37,161 nucleotides of DNA from Terriglobales bacterium (lineage in GTDB: Bacteria > Acidobacteriota > Terriglobia > Terriglobales > Acidobacteriaceae). Positions 16,908-26,600 of the stretch are shown piece after piece (position 1 is the stretch's first letter; each line of letters starts with the position of its first letter). The stretch covers positions 1 through 37,161 of the forward strand of contig DASPRM010000111.1 of NCBI GenBank assembly GCA_035624455.1, read 5' to 3'. The notes under the pieces are model-generated. The model was not told the origin of the DNA. It was given only the letters and a program-made list of their open reading frames with translations, and made no database searches. A program made the position numbers and the translations under genes.

Positions 16908-19622
16908 CTATTTCTTTTCCGCCCTCTTCGTCGGAGTCCCCTCAGAAGCCGGCGCCGACTTTGCGCCCAGGTGGAAGGCTGCCCGTTCGAGGCGAGTGAA
17001 ATCCTTGGCACCCTCTCGGATTTCGAGAAACTGATTCTTGTGCACGTCGTTAAAAACTTGATGAGTTTGGCTGGCCGGCCACCAGATCTCCAAATTCACA
17101 ATGCGAGCATCCTTGCCCAAACCGATGTGCTGTTGTAGCGGTGATGCACCAAACGATCCCCCGCTGCCAACTGTGCGATAGATGGAGCGCTGCGCCTGGC
17201 GCTGATTCTGGACCGTCACCTTGATGCGAGCTCCAACTGCCGCGCGATTACTCTTCACGCCGACCAGTTTCAGCGTAATCCAGTCATTTCCATTCCCGGG
17301 ATTTTCGAATAGCCGGATTGCGTGGCGGTCCCCCGGCACCGCGCCGCCGATTTCGGCCACTATGTCTTCATCGCCGTCATTATCCAGATCGGCAAACGCA
17401 ACGCCGTGTCCCTTGTGTAACTCGCCCGTACCAGAAGAGGCCGTGACATCCATGAACTTCTTGCCGCCCTGATTGTGAAACAAAACATTGGGCAGGATAT
17501 CTCCGTAAGGCGGGGTCCCCGTCCCCAGGTAGAAATCGAGAAATCCATCATTGTCGATATCACCAAAATTCGAACCCATGGGATTGAACACTCGATTTAA
17601 CCCCACTTCCGCGGTCACATCTCGGAATGTCCCATTGTGCTCATTGTGATAGAGCTTGAGCGTTTCCACGTTATGCGGAAGTCCAAGTAGGCTGCGTAGA
17701 TTCTCTTCCGGAGACATGTAGTAGCTGGTTACGAAAAGGTCGGGCCACCCATCGTTGTCATAATCGAAAAACCACGTAGCAAAGCTCATCCAGGGCTGCT
17801 GCTGCACACCTGCCTGTGCCGCCACTTCGGTGAAGCTGCGGTCGTGATTGTTGTGGTAAAGGAACTTATTTCCTCCCAGATTCGAGACGTAGAAGTCCAT
17901 GTATCCGTCGTTATCGTAGTCGGCTGCAATTACGCCCTTGGTGAACGCCACCCGGTCGACTCCAGCCGAATGCGAAATATCTTCAAAGGTACCATCTCCC
18001 TTGTTGCGATAAAGCCGGCTGGGCCCCTGCTCGTTTCCAATGAATAGGTCCAGAAATCCGTCGTTGTCTATATCTGCCCACACGGCGGTTTGCGATGCCA
18101 TCGGCTCCGCCAGCCCGGCTTCGCGAGTGACATCCGTGAACGTGCCATCGCAGTTGTTGCGCAGCAGCGAAGGGCGCATGGGAAACTGCCAACCGCCACG
18201 CAGAACCAAGATGTCCATGCAGCCATCATTGTTGTAATCTGCCTGGATGATGTTCAGACCGCCTAACTGATCGCCCAGTCCAGCTTGCAGCGCACGGTCT
18301 GTAAATGTTCCGTCCCCGTTGTTATGAAAAAAGTGAAGCGGCTCACAAGGATCGAAGCTTGAGGTAACCACATCGAGCAGGCCATCATTATCAAAGTCGT
18401 CGACGATCACGCCACCCGCTTCGGAGAATGAATTGAGGCCTGCAGACGGCGCAATATCGGTAAAGCGAACCACGTTCTCCTCCGACTCGAATACGGATGG
18501 TGCGATCAGGTAGTTCGCTGGAACTCCCTCGGGATATTTTCCCAATGTCATGTATGCCAGGTTCAGCAGCCACCGCACTTCCTGAGCATCCGGTTTCTGC
18601 TCCAGATATTTCGAAAAGTACTCAACTGCTTTTTCGGAATCTGCTTTTTGCGTAAATACAAACGGCTTGACTGGCGGGAACAGACACCGATCGCCGGGTT
18701 GGCGATAGACATTATTTTCCATCTCGGACTTATGCATATACGCAGTTCCGAGAACTTCCAGCATCTCCGGCACCATCTCGGGAGCCTGCGCCTGCGCTAG
18801 CTTATACGCCTCAAGCCAATGTTGGATCGCGGGATCCATTTCTCCCTGATACGCCAGGAGTTGCGCTAAAACAAAGTGCACCTGTCCTACCTGCTCTGGC
18901 TTGGTCGAGACATAGCTATCCGGATCATTCGGATCCAGGAGTTGTTCTAAGTGGCCCACGGCCCGCCTCAGCGAGTACTGCCTCATCTGGCAGATTGATC
19001 GCAAGTCACGATCCCAGCCGGGAGGCTTCGGCATGTGCCGGAACGCAATCTCGACTTCCACGGCTCCGGAGACATCAGGGGGATATGCAATTTTGCCGCG
19101 CCCGGCGAGCGCAAGCGTGGCGGTCGGCATCATGCCTTGGCCGCTGCCGGAGGGGAGACTCGCTCCCGTTGTGGGAGGCACATTCGGCGTCGAACGTTGC
19201 GAATTGTTACCGCTCGGGGCCCCCGAAAAAGTTCTTAGGATTGCGTAACCAGTCGGGATTTTTACCGGGCCGGCGAATTTTCCGGGACCGACAGCTCGTA
19301 AAGCCTCCTGCAACTCGTAGCGCAGAGTGCTCAGGTCAACCCGTCCCAGAGATCCACCCGCATCGGAGCTTGCGTCAATTGATTTCTCCCGCGCCAGTGT
19401 CGCAAAATCTTCTCCGCTACGCAGACGCTGCAGTATTCCCTCCGCTTCGGTCTGCGAACTCACTACAATAATTTCCAACTCAGATGACGCCGGCAGAGTC
19501 TGCTGATTTTGAGCCCCCACTACCGAAGTCAAGCCGAACAGCAAAAGCAAGAAGAGCGTGCGATTCCAAAGCAAGCCCTGCCAAGCCGATTGTCGCAAGC
19601 TTCGGATTCCGCCTACTTCCAT
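16908..19622 (-). CDS. Parvulin-TPR-FG-GAP-ASPIC/UnbV fusion protein
   Basis: This 904-residue exported protein has an unusual domain order. Residues 21-38 are a signal segment. Residues about 48-133 look like a PpiC-type parvulin peptidyl-prolyl isomerase (SGEDFATLAREKSIDASSDA, GGSLGRVDLS, PVKIPTGYAILR). A TPR-like helical region follows (about 190-370). From about 400 to 750 there are seven FG-GAP/VCBS blades with calcium motifs such as DFDNDG, DIDNDG and DYDNDG. A C-terminal ASPIC/UnbV domain (about 770-870, RAAVGARIKVTVQNQ ... RTVGSGGSFGASP) ends it, as in CRTAC1-type proteins. The ATG at 19622 is chosen. It lies between a TPR protein and a SCO1 protein in one operon. Confidence 0.85.
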   Translation of the reverse strand: MEVGGIRSLRQSAWQGLLWNRTLFLLLLFGLTSVVGAQNQQTLPASSELEIIVVSSQTEAEGILQRLRSGEDFATLAREKSIDASSDAGGSLGRVDLSTLRYELQEALRAVGPGKFAGPVKIPTGYAILRTFSGAPSGNNSQRSTPNVPPTTGASLPSGSGQGMMPTATLALAGRGKIAYPPDVSGAVEVEIAFRHMPKPPGWDRDLRSICQMRQYSLRRAVGHLEQLLDPNDPDSYVSTKPEQVGQVHFVLAQLLAYQGEMDPAIQHWLEAYKLAQAQAPEMVPEMLEVLGTAYMHKSEMENNVYRQPGDRCLFPPVKPFVFTQKADSEKAVEYFSKYLEQKPDAQEVRWLLNLAYMTLGKYPEGVPANYLIAPSVFESEENVVRFTDIAPSAGLNSFSEAGGVIVDDFDNDGLLDVVTSSFDPCEPLHFFHNNGDGTFTDRALQAGLGDQLGGLNIIQADYNNDGCMDILVLRGGWQFPMRPSLLRNNCDGTFTDVTREAGLAEPMASQTAVWADIDNDGFLDLFIGNEQGPSRLYRNKGDGTFEDISHSAGVDRVAFTKGVIAADYDNDGYMDFYVSNLGGNKFLYHNNHDRSFTEVAAQAGVQQQPWMSFATWFFDYDNDGWPDLFVTSYYMSPEENLRSLLGLPHNVETLKLYHNEHNGTFRDVTAEVGLNRVFNPMGSNFGDIDNDGFLDFYLGTGTPPYGDILPNVLFHNQGGKKFMDVTASSGTGELHKGHGVAFADLDNDGDEDIVAEIGGAVPGDRHAIRLFENPGNGNDWITLKLVGVKSNRAAVGARIKVTVQNQRQAQRSIYRTVGSGGSFGASPLQQHIGLGKDARIVNLEIWWPASQTHQVFNDVHKNQFLEIREGAKDFTRLERAAFHLGAKSAPASEGTPTKRAEKK

Positions 19623-19665
19623 TTGCCTGTGCCTTCTACAATCCACGCTAACCAAGCTTCTGTGC

Positions 19666-21225
19666 TCACGGTGGCGTCAGCTGTTTCCTTGCATTCTTGG
19701 CGGCCTGGTGTTCGGCTTCTTGAAGTTCGCGGTAACGCTCCATGTGGAGCTGGGCCTCTTGGGAGCGTCCCAATTTGCTGAGGGCCAGGCCGATCTCGTA
19801 TTCGGTCTTGGCGAAACTCGGATCAGCCGCAGCCGAACGCTGGAGTACGCTGAGCGCCTTCTCCAGTTCGCCCGACTCCAGATACAAGGTGCCCAGGCTG
19901 AACAGCGCTTTGGCGTGCGCAGGCCGTATTTCGACGGCGCGCTCCTGATGCTGGACGGCTTGCCGCGTGTTGCCCTCCTTGGCGTAAACCAATCCCAGCT
20001 CATATTCGGCTTCGGCGAGGCTCGGATCCAATTGCAGCGCGCGCTCTAGGGCGTTTCGTGCCTCTGGATAACGCAGTTGGCTCAGGTAGGAAATCCCTAG
20101 TCCCAGGTATGCTTTCGGCTCATTGGGTCGCACCCTGACATAGTCTTCCAGAAGCTGGGTCGCAGCGCGGTACTCTTCCTGCTGCAGCATCACGGCGGCG
20201 GCCAGATACTTATCATCAGGATTCTGCGGGCTTTTCTTGATGAGATCGGAAGCAGCTTCCTTGGCAATCAGGTTGCGGCCCGTGGCCATTGCCTCCACTA
20301 CCACGTGACGAAGCACGGGCAGCGAGTCAGGATCCAGAGCGCGTGCCCGCTGCAGGGCGGCTAAAGATTCGTCATGCTTATTTTGAGCGGCGTAGGTTTC
20401 TGCCATCGCGAGCAGGCTTGGAATTGTCTTGGGATCGAGTGCAAGTGACTGGCGATAAGCCGCCAGCGCGGGTCCGAATTCCTGCTTAGCTTTCAGTGCT
20501 TCCCCTTTCAGATAGTAGAAGCGAGCTGGAAGACGCCTGGATGCCGGCGCCGCCAGGTTGAGTGCTTTCAGCGCATCATCGGGCCGATGAGCAGCGAGAA
20601 AGACGTCAGCCAGGTCCATGGCTATAGGGGGAGAGTTTCTGGCCCGATCGATCAGGGCTGCTGCTTCTGAGGCGCGACCCACACCAAGTAAGCTGGCGGC
20701 CTTGACTGGAACCGCGGAGCCGGGGAGGCGGTCGCGAGGAATGGCTTCGATCGTGGAAAGCGCATCGGCAAAATTGCCTCTGCCCAGATAAAGCCGGGCG
20801 AGTTCCACTCTCAGATCCGGATCTTGGGGAGCGAGCTTCTCTGCCTGCTTGTACTGCTCGACGGCCTCGTCCAGCTTGTCTTGTGCGAGCAGCGCACTGC
20901 CCAGATAGCGGTATGCAAGCAGCGATTTGGGATCAAGCTCCAGCACGCGCTTGAACAGCGACTCGGCCTCGGCATAGCGCTGCTGGCGCCCGCGTATAAT
21001 GCCTAGCAGCGTCAGAGCGTCAGTCTGGCTGGGGTTAGAGGAGAGCATGGACCAGACCGACTTTTCGGCCTGAGAAAGATCGTTTCGTTCTAAGGCGGTC
21101 CGTGCTGCAGCCAACTGAGGGTTACTAGCGGATTGCTGTGCCGCGACAGACAGGTCGAGAAAAAGGAGAAGAATCGCGAGCAAAGCCTTGCAGCACTGGC
21201 CGATGTTAGTTTGTTTGCGGGACAT
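19666..21225 (-). CDS. Exported TPR-repeat protein
   Basis: This 519-residue protein has an N-terminal hydrophobic segment (CCKALLAILLLFLDLSVAAQ), a probable signal peptide, then tandem tetratricopeptide repeats over nearly its whole length, e.g. LLGIIRGRQQRYAEAESLFK and YRYLGSALLAQDKLDEAVEQ. Such arrays are scaffolds for protein contacts. The start is ATG 21225 (MSRKQTNI), with GAGG 5 bases upstream, inside the end of the preceding TPR gene (20-base overlap), which indicates coupling. The next gene starts 43 bases downstream. The client protein is unknown; its position suggests a role with the parvulin/CRTAC1 protein. Confidence 0.85.
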   Translation of the reverse strand: MSRKQTNIGQCCKALLAILLLFLDLSVAAQQSASNPQLAAARTALERNDLSQAEKSVWSMLSSNPSQTDALTLLGIIRGRQQRYAEAESLFKRVLELDPKSLLAYRYLGSALLAQDKLDEAVEQYKQAEKLAPQDPDLRVELARLYLGRGNFADALSTIEAIPRDRLPGSAVPVKAASLLGVGRASEAAALIDRARNSPPIAMDLADVFLAAHRPDDALKALNLAAPASRRLPARFYYLKGEALKAKQEFGPALAAYRQSLALDPKTIPSLLAMAETYAAQNKHDESLAALQRARALDPDSLPVLRHVVVEAMATGRNLIAKEAASDLIKKSPQNPDDKYLAAAVMLQQEEYRAATQLLEDYVRVRPNEPKAYLGLGISYLSQLRYPEARNALERALQLDPSLAEAEYELGLVYAKEGNTRQAVQHQERAVEIRPAHAKALFSLGTLYLESGELEKALSVLQRSAAADPSFAKTEYEIGLALSKLGRSQEAQLHMERYRELQEAEHQAAKNARKQLTPP

Positions 21226-23659
21226 CGCGCCCTCGATGGCGATTCTTGAGGGCCTGATAGAGCTTGATTTCACGCTCGGCATCTTCGCTGCGAGCATCGC
21301 GCCGGTAGGCCATCGCCAACTGATAATGGATGTAGTCGCTGTCGGGACTGAGCCTGCTTCCCGTCTCTAGGCTGGAGATCGCCGACTTAGCATCCCCCCG
21401 CTCCAGTTGCAGCTTGCCTAATTCGTAATAGGCGTCAGCATATTTCGGATCCTGGCGAATAACTTCCTGGAGAAGGACGGCTGCCTCGTCCTTTTTCTGA
21501 TCCTGAACCAGCGCAAAGGCCAGGTGGTACTTGGTGCTGGCATCACGAGGATTGAGCTTGAGCGCGGTTCGCAATTCCTGCACAGCCTCGGCGGGGTTTC
21601 CCTGGCGTATCAAAGCCAGCCCAGCCAAAAAATGCGTTTGTGCCTGGTTGGGATCGAGGGCAATTGAGCGGTGATATTCCGCCAAGGCATTGTCATCTTC
21701 TCTCTGATCGGCAAATGCTTGCCCGAGCAGGGAGTGAATCTCCGCCGAGTCGGGATTGGCTTGGGCAATGGTCTTCAGGCGACGGATTCCTTCCGCGTAC
21801 TCGCCCGTCTTCACCAGCGAAAACGCGTAAGCGTAGGCTAGGCCGGGATCGTCCGCGACCTGGGTCTCTACGGGTTTCAGCGTCTCCAGTACCTTGGGAT
21901 AGCTCTGCACCATAAAGAAGCAGAGGCCCAGCACGCTGCGGATCCGCAGGTCGTCGGGATGACCCGCCAGTTGCCGACTCAAGGGAGCAATCGCCTGATC
22001 GTACTGCTTGGCGTAGAACGCGGCCATGCCCCAATTTCGGTCGAGGGCGTTGAGAGAGGGATTCCATTCTCCCGCTTTGCGGAAATATTCCAGCGCCTCG
22101 GCGTATTGCTTCTGCCCGGCCAATAACACACCCAGATTGTTATAGGAGTCCGCGATCGCCGGCCCGATCTGCTCTATGAAAGCTTTGGCCTGCTTCTGCT
22201 CTTCCGGCGATGCGGACGCAGCTGCGCCGGCGGAGGCAGCGCCTTTCTTTGCCGGGGAGAAGCTGGCTACATCAGTAAGCTTCTTGGTGTTCGCACCGGC
22301 TGGAGTATTTCCGCTGGCAGAATTGGTTACAGAATCGGGACGATTCAAGCGGTTACGAAGCTCTTTGGAGAGCCCCAGTTCCTTTTGGCCTTCGGCCTGG
22401 CGCCCCGTGCGCAAGAGAATACGTCCCAGCACGTAGTGTGCGCGGTTGATCTGGTATTCGTTGCGAGAGACGTCTGTGGTTAGAGCAATAGCCTTGCGCA
22501 TAATAGCTTCGGCCTCGCTGTCGCGGCCTGCATCCTCGTAAAGCTTTCCAAGGTAAATTAGAGGATCGGGATTCTGCGGGTCGAGAGCCGCAGCACGCAG
22601 CAGTTCGGCTTCCGCCGTCTTCGAATCGCGCTGTTTGATCGCGATATAGCCGAGCAGATAGTGAGAGCGGGCATCATTGGGATTGAGTTTTACCTCGGCT
22701 TGCAAGGCGGGAACAGCCTCGGGAAAGCCTGCTTCTCCATCACGCATGAGGTGGGCAAGGGCGAGAAAGTAATGCGCCTGCGGCGCCTTGGGATCGATGG
22801 CAACTGCCTTTTTGAACTCCAGAATGGCATTGTCGAGCGCTTCCCACTCGCCTTCCCCGTAGGCGCGACCGAACATAATGTGCAGTGGAGCTGTGTCCCC
22901 CAGACCGGTCTGCATGTCGTCGAACAGCAGCCGCGTGTGGGTCATATCGTTCAGCTTGATATAGGTGATCCCCAACAGATAGCCCACATCGAAGGTCGGG
23001 GTAGCAACAACGGCAGTTTCCAGGTGCTGCCGTGCGCCCTGGTAATTCCCCTGGTCGAACAGGACACTGCCCAGAACAGCATGAGCTTTGGCGTCATCGG
23101 GAGAAGCTTGGAGGATTTTCTCCAGCTGCGATTGCGCTTCGCTGAGCTTGCCCTGCTGGGCCAGCATGGAAGCGAAGTCGAGACGGATGGCAGAGGAATC
23201 GGGTGCCAGCCGCAACGCCTCTTCGAACAGCGGCTGCGCCTTGTCCGATTGGTTCAGATGCAGGTATGCGTTGGCAGAGGCCCGAAGCGCATCCACGAGG
23301 AAGGCGCGAAATTCGGCGGCGGCATGCTCCTGATCGCCACTGAGCTGAAAGGTCCTGGCGGCGTCGTAGTGTTGTTGCAGGCGCTCCTGCGCCGAAGGCT
23401 CAGGTTTCGTGGGCGCGGAAGGCTTGTTCGGCGATGCTGTCTTGCGGCTTGGGCTCGATTTCGCGCCCGGGGTTCTTGGTGTCTGGGTCTGCGCGACGAC
23501 CGTGCTTAAAAGGAGCGAGGCTGCGAGAGCAGCGCCAGCGCAGGCGCCGAAACGTTCGTGGATGCGGGAAAAGAGTGCAGTCGACGAATCCTGCTTACAG
23601 ACCCTGGTCACCGGAAAAGCATACCCGAAAAACAGAAAAGGGTGAGACCCGACGCGCAT
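21206..23659 (-). CDS. Large exported TPR-repeat protein
   Basis: This 817-residue protein starts with a hydrophobic segment (about 37-57, GAALAASLLLSTVVAQTQ), probably a signal peptide with a long N-region, then a Pro/Ser/Lys-rich linker and many TPRs (e.g. LYEDAGRDSEAEAIMRKAI, AYYELGKLQLERGDAKSAI). The ATG at 23659 has GAGG 10 bases upstream but lies in the loop of the terminator that ends the preceding receptor gene. A GTG at 23611 (VTRVCKQD) is an alternative start with no ribosome site. It heads the four-gene run TPR, TPR, parvulin/ASPIC, SCO1. The function is not known. Confidence 0.83.
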   Translation of the reverse strand: MRVGSHPFLFFGYAFPVTRVCKQDSSTALFSRIHERFGACAGAALAASLLLSTVVAQTQTPRTPGAKSSPSRKTASPNKPSAPTKPEPSAQERLQQHYDAARTFQLSGDQEHAAAEFRAFLVDALRASANAYLHLNQSDKAQPLFEEALRLAPDSSAIRLDFASMLAQQGKLSEAQSQLEKILQASPDDAKAHAVLGSVLFDQGNYQGARQHLETAVVATPTFDVGYLLGITYIKLNDMTHTRLLFDDMQTGLGDTAPLHIMFGRAYGEGEWEALDNAILEFKKAVAIDPKAPQAHYFLALAHLMRDGEAGFPEAVPALQAEVKLNPNDARSHYLLGYIAIKQRDSKTAEAELLRAAALDPQNPDPLIYLGKLYEDAGRDSEAEAIMRKAIALTTDVSRNEYQINRAHYVLGRILLRTGRQAEGQKELGLSKELRNRLNRPDSVTNSASGNTPAGANTKKLTDVASFSPAKKGAASAGAAASASPEEQKQAKAFIEQIGPAIADSYNNLGVLLAGQKQYAEALEYFRKAGEWNPSLNALDRNWGMAAFYAKQYDQAIAPLSRQLAGHPDDLRIRSVLGLCFFMVQSYPKVLETLKPVETQVADDPGLAYAYAFSLVKTGEYAEGIRRLKTIAQANPDSAEIHSLLGQAFADQREDDNALAEYHRSIALDPNQAQTHFLAGLALIRQGNPAEAVQELRTALKLNPRDASTKYHLAFALVQDQKKDEAAVLLQEVIRQDPKYADAYYELGKLQLERGDAKSAISSLETGSRLSPDSDYIHYQLAMAYRRDARSEDAEREIKLYQALKNRHRGRDVPQTN

Positions 23660-23671
23660 CAAGTCTCACCC
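23628..23671 (-). terminator. Intrinsic terminator after the first Oar-like gene
   Basis: On the minus strand GGGTGAGAC pairs perfectly with GTCTCACCC (23663-23671 with 23640-23648; 14-base loop), followed by TTTTCTGTTTTT. It lies 20 bases past the receptor's stop codon. The loop contains the start codon, and one arm overlaps the ribosome site, of the next gene. Confidence 0.75.
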
Positions 23672-23690
23672 TCGTCTGGCAAGGATATGC

Positions 23691-26600
23691 TCAGAAGTTG
23701 ATCTTCAGAGCATATTGGATTTCACGCGGTCCTTTGTCCACCGTCGCCTGGCCAAAGGTCGGGTTCACCGAAACCGAGCAAATCGTATTGTTGGTGGCAC
23801 ACTTCGTGGCTCCGCTATCGTAAAGCGTAGTCACGTTCGTCGTGCTCTGGTAGTTACCCAGGAATTGCACCTTGTTGAACAGGTTGAAGAACTCCATACG
23901 GAACTGCATGGTGACCCGTTCTTTCACTTTGAAGTTCTTGTAGAGGGAGAAGTCAGTGTTGGCGATGCCGGGTGAGAGGCAGTCACCGATGCTGCCGTCG
24001 CCAAAGGTGCCGAGCTGGTAGCCAATCAATGTGTAGCGATTGGGATTCAACCACTGGTATTTGGGAGACCCCGACGGAGCACGGCAACCCTGACCGGGCA
24101 CAACGTTGGGACGGGTGTTGTTTTGACCGGCACCCGTGCCCGAGATGCCGCCGGGAGCGCCGGTGACCGAGTCATTGGCAAACACGGTCATCGAGCTACC
24201 GCTGGCGTACGAAAGGATTGCCGCCATTTCCCAGCCTCCAAGGACACCGCGCACCGCGGCATTGTGCCCGACCAGAGTGGGCGTGTCATATACGATGTTC
24301 GACACGAAAACGTGGGGGCGGTTGATCTGGCTAGGCCCATAGTTCAGGTGAGGATTGGTAGGATCCAGTAGCGCGCTGCTCTGATTAATATTGCCGCTAT
24401 TGGTAAGGTCCGTGTTGGTCAGAGACCTGGACCAGGTGTAGGCGAATTGCGCGTCCAGAGCCTTCAAACGCGTGCGGAACAACGCCTGCAGCGAGTGGTA
24501 ATTGGAATTGCCGCCCCAGAAGGCATCGTTTATCCGGCCCCAATTTCCTGCACCAAACGGACGAAGGGCGGCGGAGTTAGTCAGAGCGAATGCTAACTGG
24601 TCCGCTGGCGCTAGGCGATTGGCATCCGTGTAGGTCAGCAGGTGAATACCACGATTACCTACATAGGCCACTTCCATCTTGCTATCGTGGAATACCTCTC
24701 GTTCCAATGTGAGGTTCCACTGCCAGGTGTTGGGCAGGATGTCGCTAGTATCCTGATCCCATGCAGGGGTCCCGGAAGCACTCAACGAGCCTGGTGCGGG
24801 AGGCGTAGAAAAGGCGCGATTGTAACCTACCGCCAGGTTAAAGGGAGGATTGGTGGCCAACTGCAAGTTGTTGTTCAAGCGTTCGCGCTGGAAGAACTGC
24901 CCGACACCGGCGCGGATCGCCATCTTGCCATCGCCATAGGGATCCCAGGCAATACCGACACGCGGCGCGATCGCATGATTGTTGTTCTCCTTAAGTGCGC
25001 GGTTAGGTCCGTCGGCCCCCCCCTTGAACCCTGCCGCCGCGCAGGCGCTGCTGCCGGGCGGCAAGAGCAATCCGTTACAAGGGTCGCCACCAAGGGCCGG
25101 GTTGTACGCAGCAGGGGAGAAAGTGGCGATCTTGTCGGGACCGCTATACGGGAAACGCAGGAAAGACCAGCGGAAGCCATAGTCCAGCGTCAAGTTTCGA
25201 CGGAACTTCCAGGTATCGCCGAAGTAAGGTTCAATGTCGTGCCATCGGATCTGGGAGTACGGGTTGGTCGAACTCTCTCCGCCGCCCCACTGCACTTGAT
25301 TCCACAACATATTGAAGGCGCCGTTTCCGGTGTCGTTCGAGGCTGCGCCCCAGTAAAAGGCGTTCTCCTGGGACTCGTTGTTAACCATCTCATTTTTCTG
25401 GTTGTTGCTGACCAGCACGCCAACTTTGAAAGTGTGGTTGCCCAGAACCTTGGAGAAATCATCCTTCCAGATCATGAGCTGCTCGTTGTTGTGCCAAGGC
25501 GCCTGCGTCCACAGATTGGAGCCAGTCGCGCAATCGGGACCGCATCCACCCCAGAATCCCGGATAACCAATCTTCGAGCCCTGCAGTTTGTCGGAGAGCG
25601 GGAAAAACGTGGGATTATCCGCAATGATGGTGTCGTTCAATCCCGGATTGGTTCCCGAGCGGGTGGCATTGATGCGGTTGGAAGCGTAAGAGAACTGGAA
25701 GTCGTTCACTGCCGTGGTGCCTAGCAGCTTCGTCACCTTAACCGTCCCCTGATAACCGGGCTGCTTCCAGCTGCTCTCAATGGAGGGGAATTGGTCGTCG
25801 CCCCACAGTCCTTGCGTATTCGGAAAGGGGTTTTCCCAGTGATCCTGGGTATAGCGCCCCATGATGCTCCAGGTTTTCCCTATTTTGTAATCACCGCGGA
25901 TGTTTTCTTCTCGCCAATAAACCGGGGATCCGACCGACTCCGCCCAGTTATTGCAGTTCACCGGATTGGGAACGTTCGGATCTGGCAGCATCGAGAGATA
26001 TTCCTGGCCGCCCTTGGACAGCCCGCCAGTCGGCACCTGGTTGATGTTGGTCAGGACGATGCCGCCAACCTTGGGGGCGGGATCGCATGCCGCCCCGGCG
26101 TTGCTTTTATCGGTTCGCAAGTTGCTAAAGTCGCCGCCCTTCTCTGCCGCCGTGGGCACGTCTCCGACGCGTGCCTTGCCACGAATTTCCCTGTTCCACT
26201 CCTGCGACCAGAAGAAGAACAGCTTGTCTTTCACGATCGGGCCGCCGATGTTGTAGCCAAAGTCGTTGCGGCGCAGCTTGTCCTTGGGAATCTGGTTCAG
26301 GCCGTTGAAGTAGTCCTTGGCGTTGAGAACATCGTTGCGGCCGAAATAGAAGACGCCTCCGTGGAACTGATTCGTTCCCCCCTTGGTGATGATGTTAACG
26401 ATAGCGCCGCTGGCCTGCCCATACTCCGGGCCATAGCTGTTGCGTAGGATCTTGAACTCCTGGATGGCATCGATCGACGGATAGACCAGGATGGTGCGGT
26501 TCGATCCGACATCATTATTGTTGACACCATCCACGTTGAACATGTTTGCGGTGCTGGAGTTGCCGCTTACAGAGAAGTCAACACCGGCCTCCAGACCCTT

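Noticed and set aside
22661-23509. A 282-codon plus-strand frame
   Set aside because: It is the shadow of the TPR gene, whose repeats are evident in the opposite strand.
19666-23659. CRISPR array or DNA tandem repeat
   Set aside because: Apparent periodicity comes from TPR codons; units are diverged and there are no identical repeats with spacers.
24642-25724. A long open plus-strand frame (360 codons)
   Set aside because: It is antisense to the receptor gene with its clear beta-barrel protein; its composition has no domain pattern.
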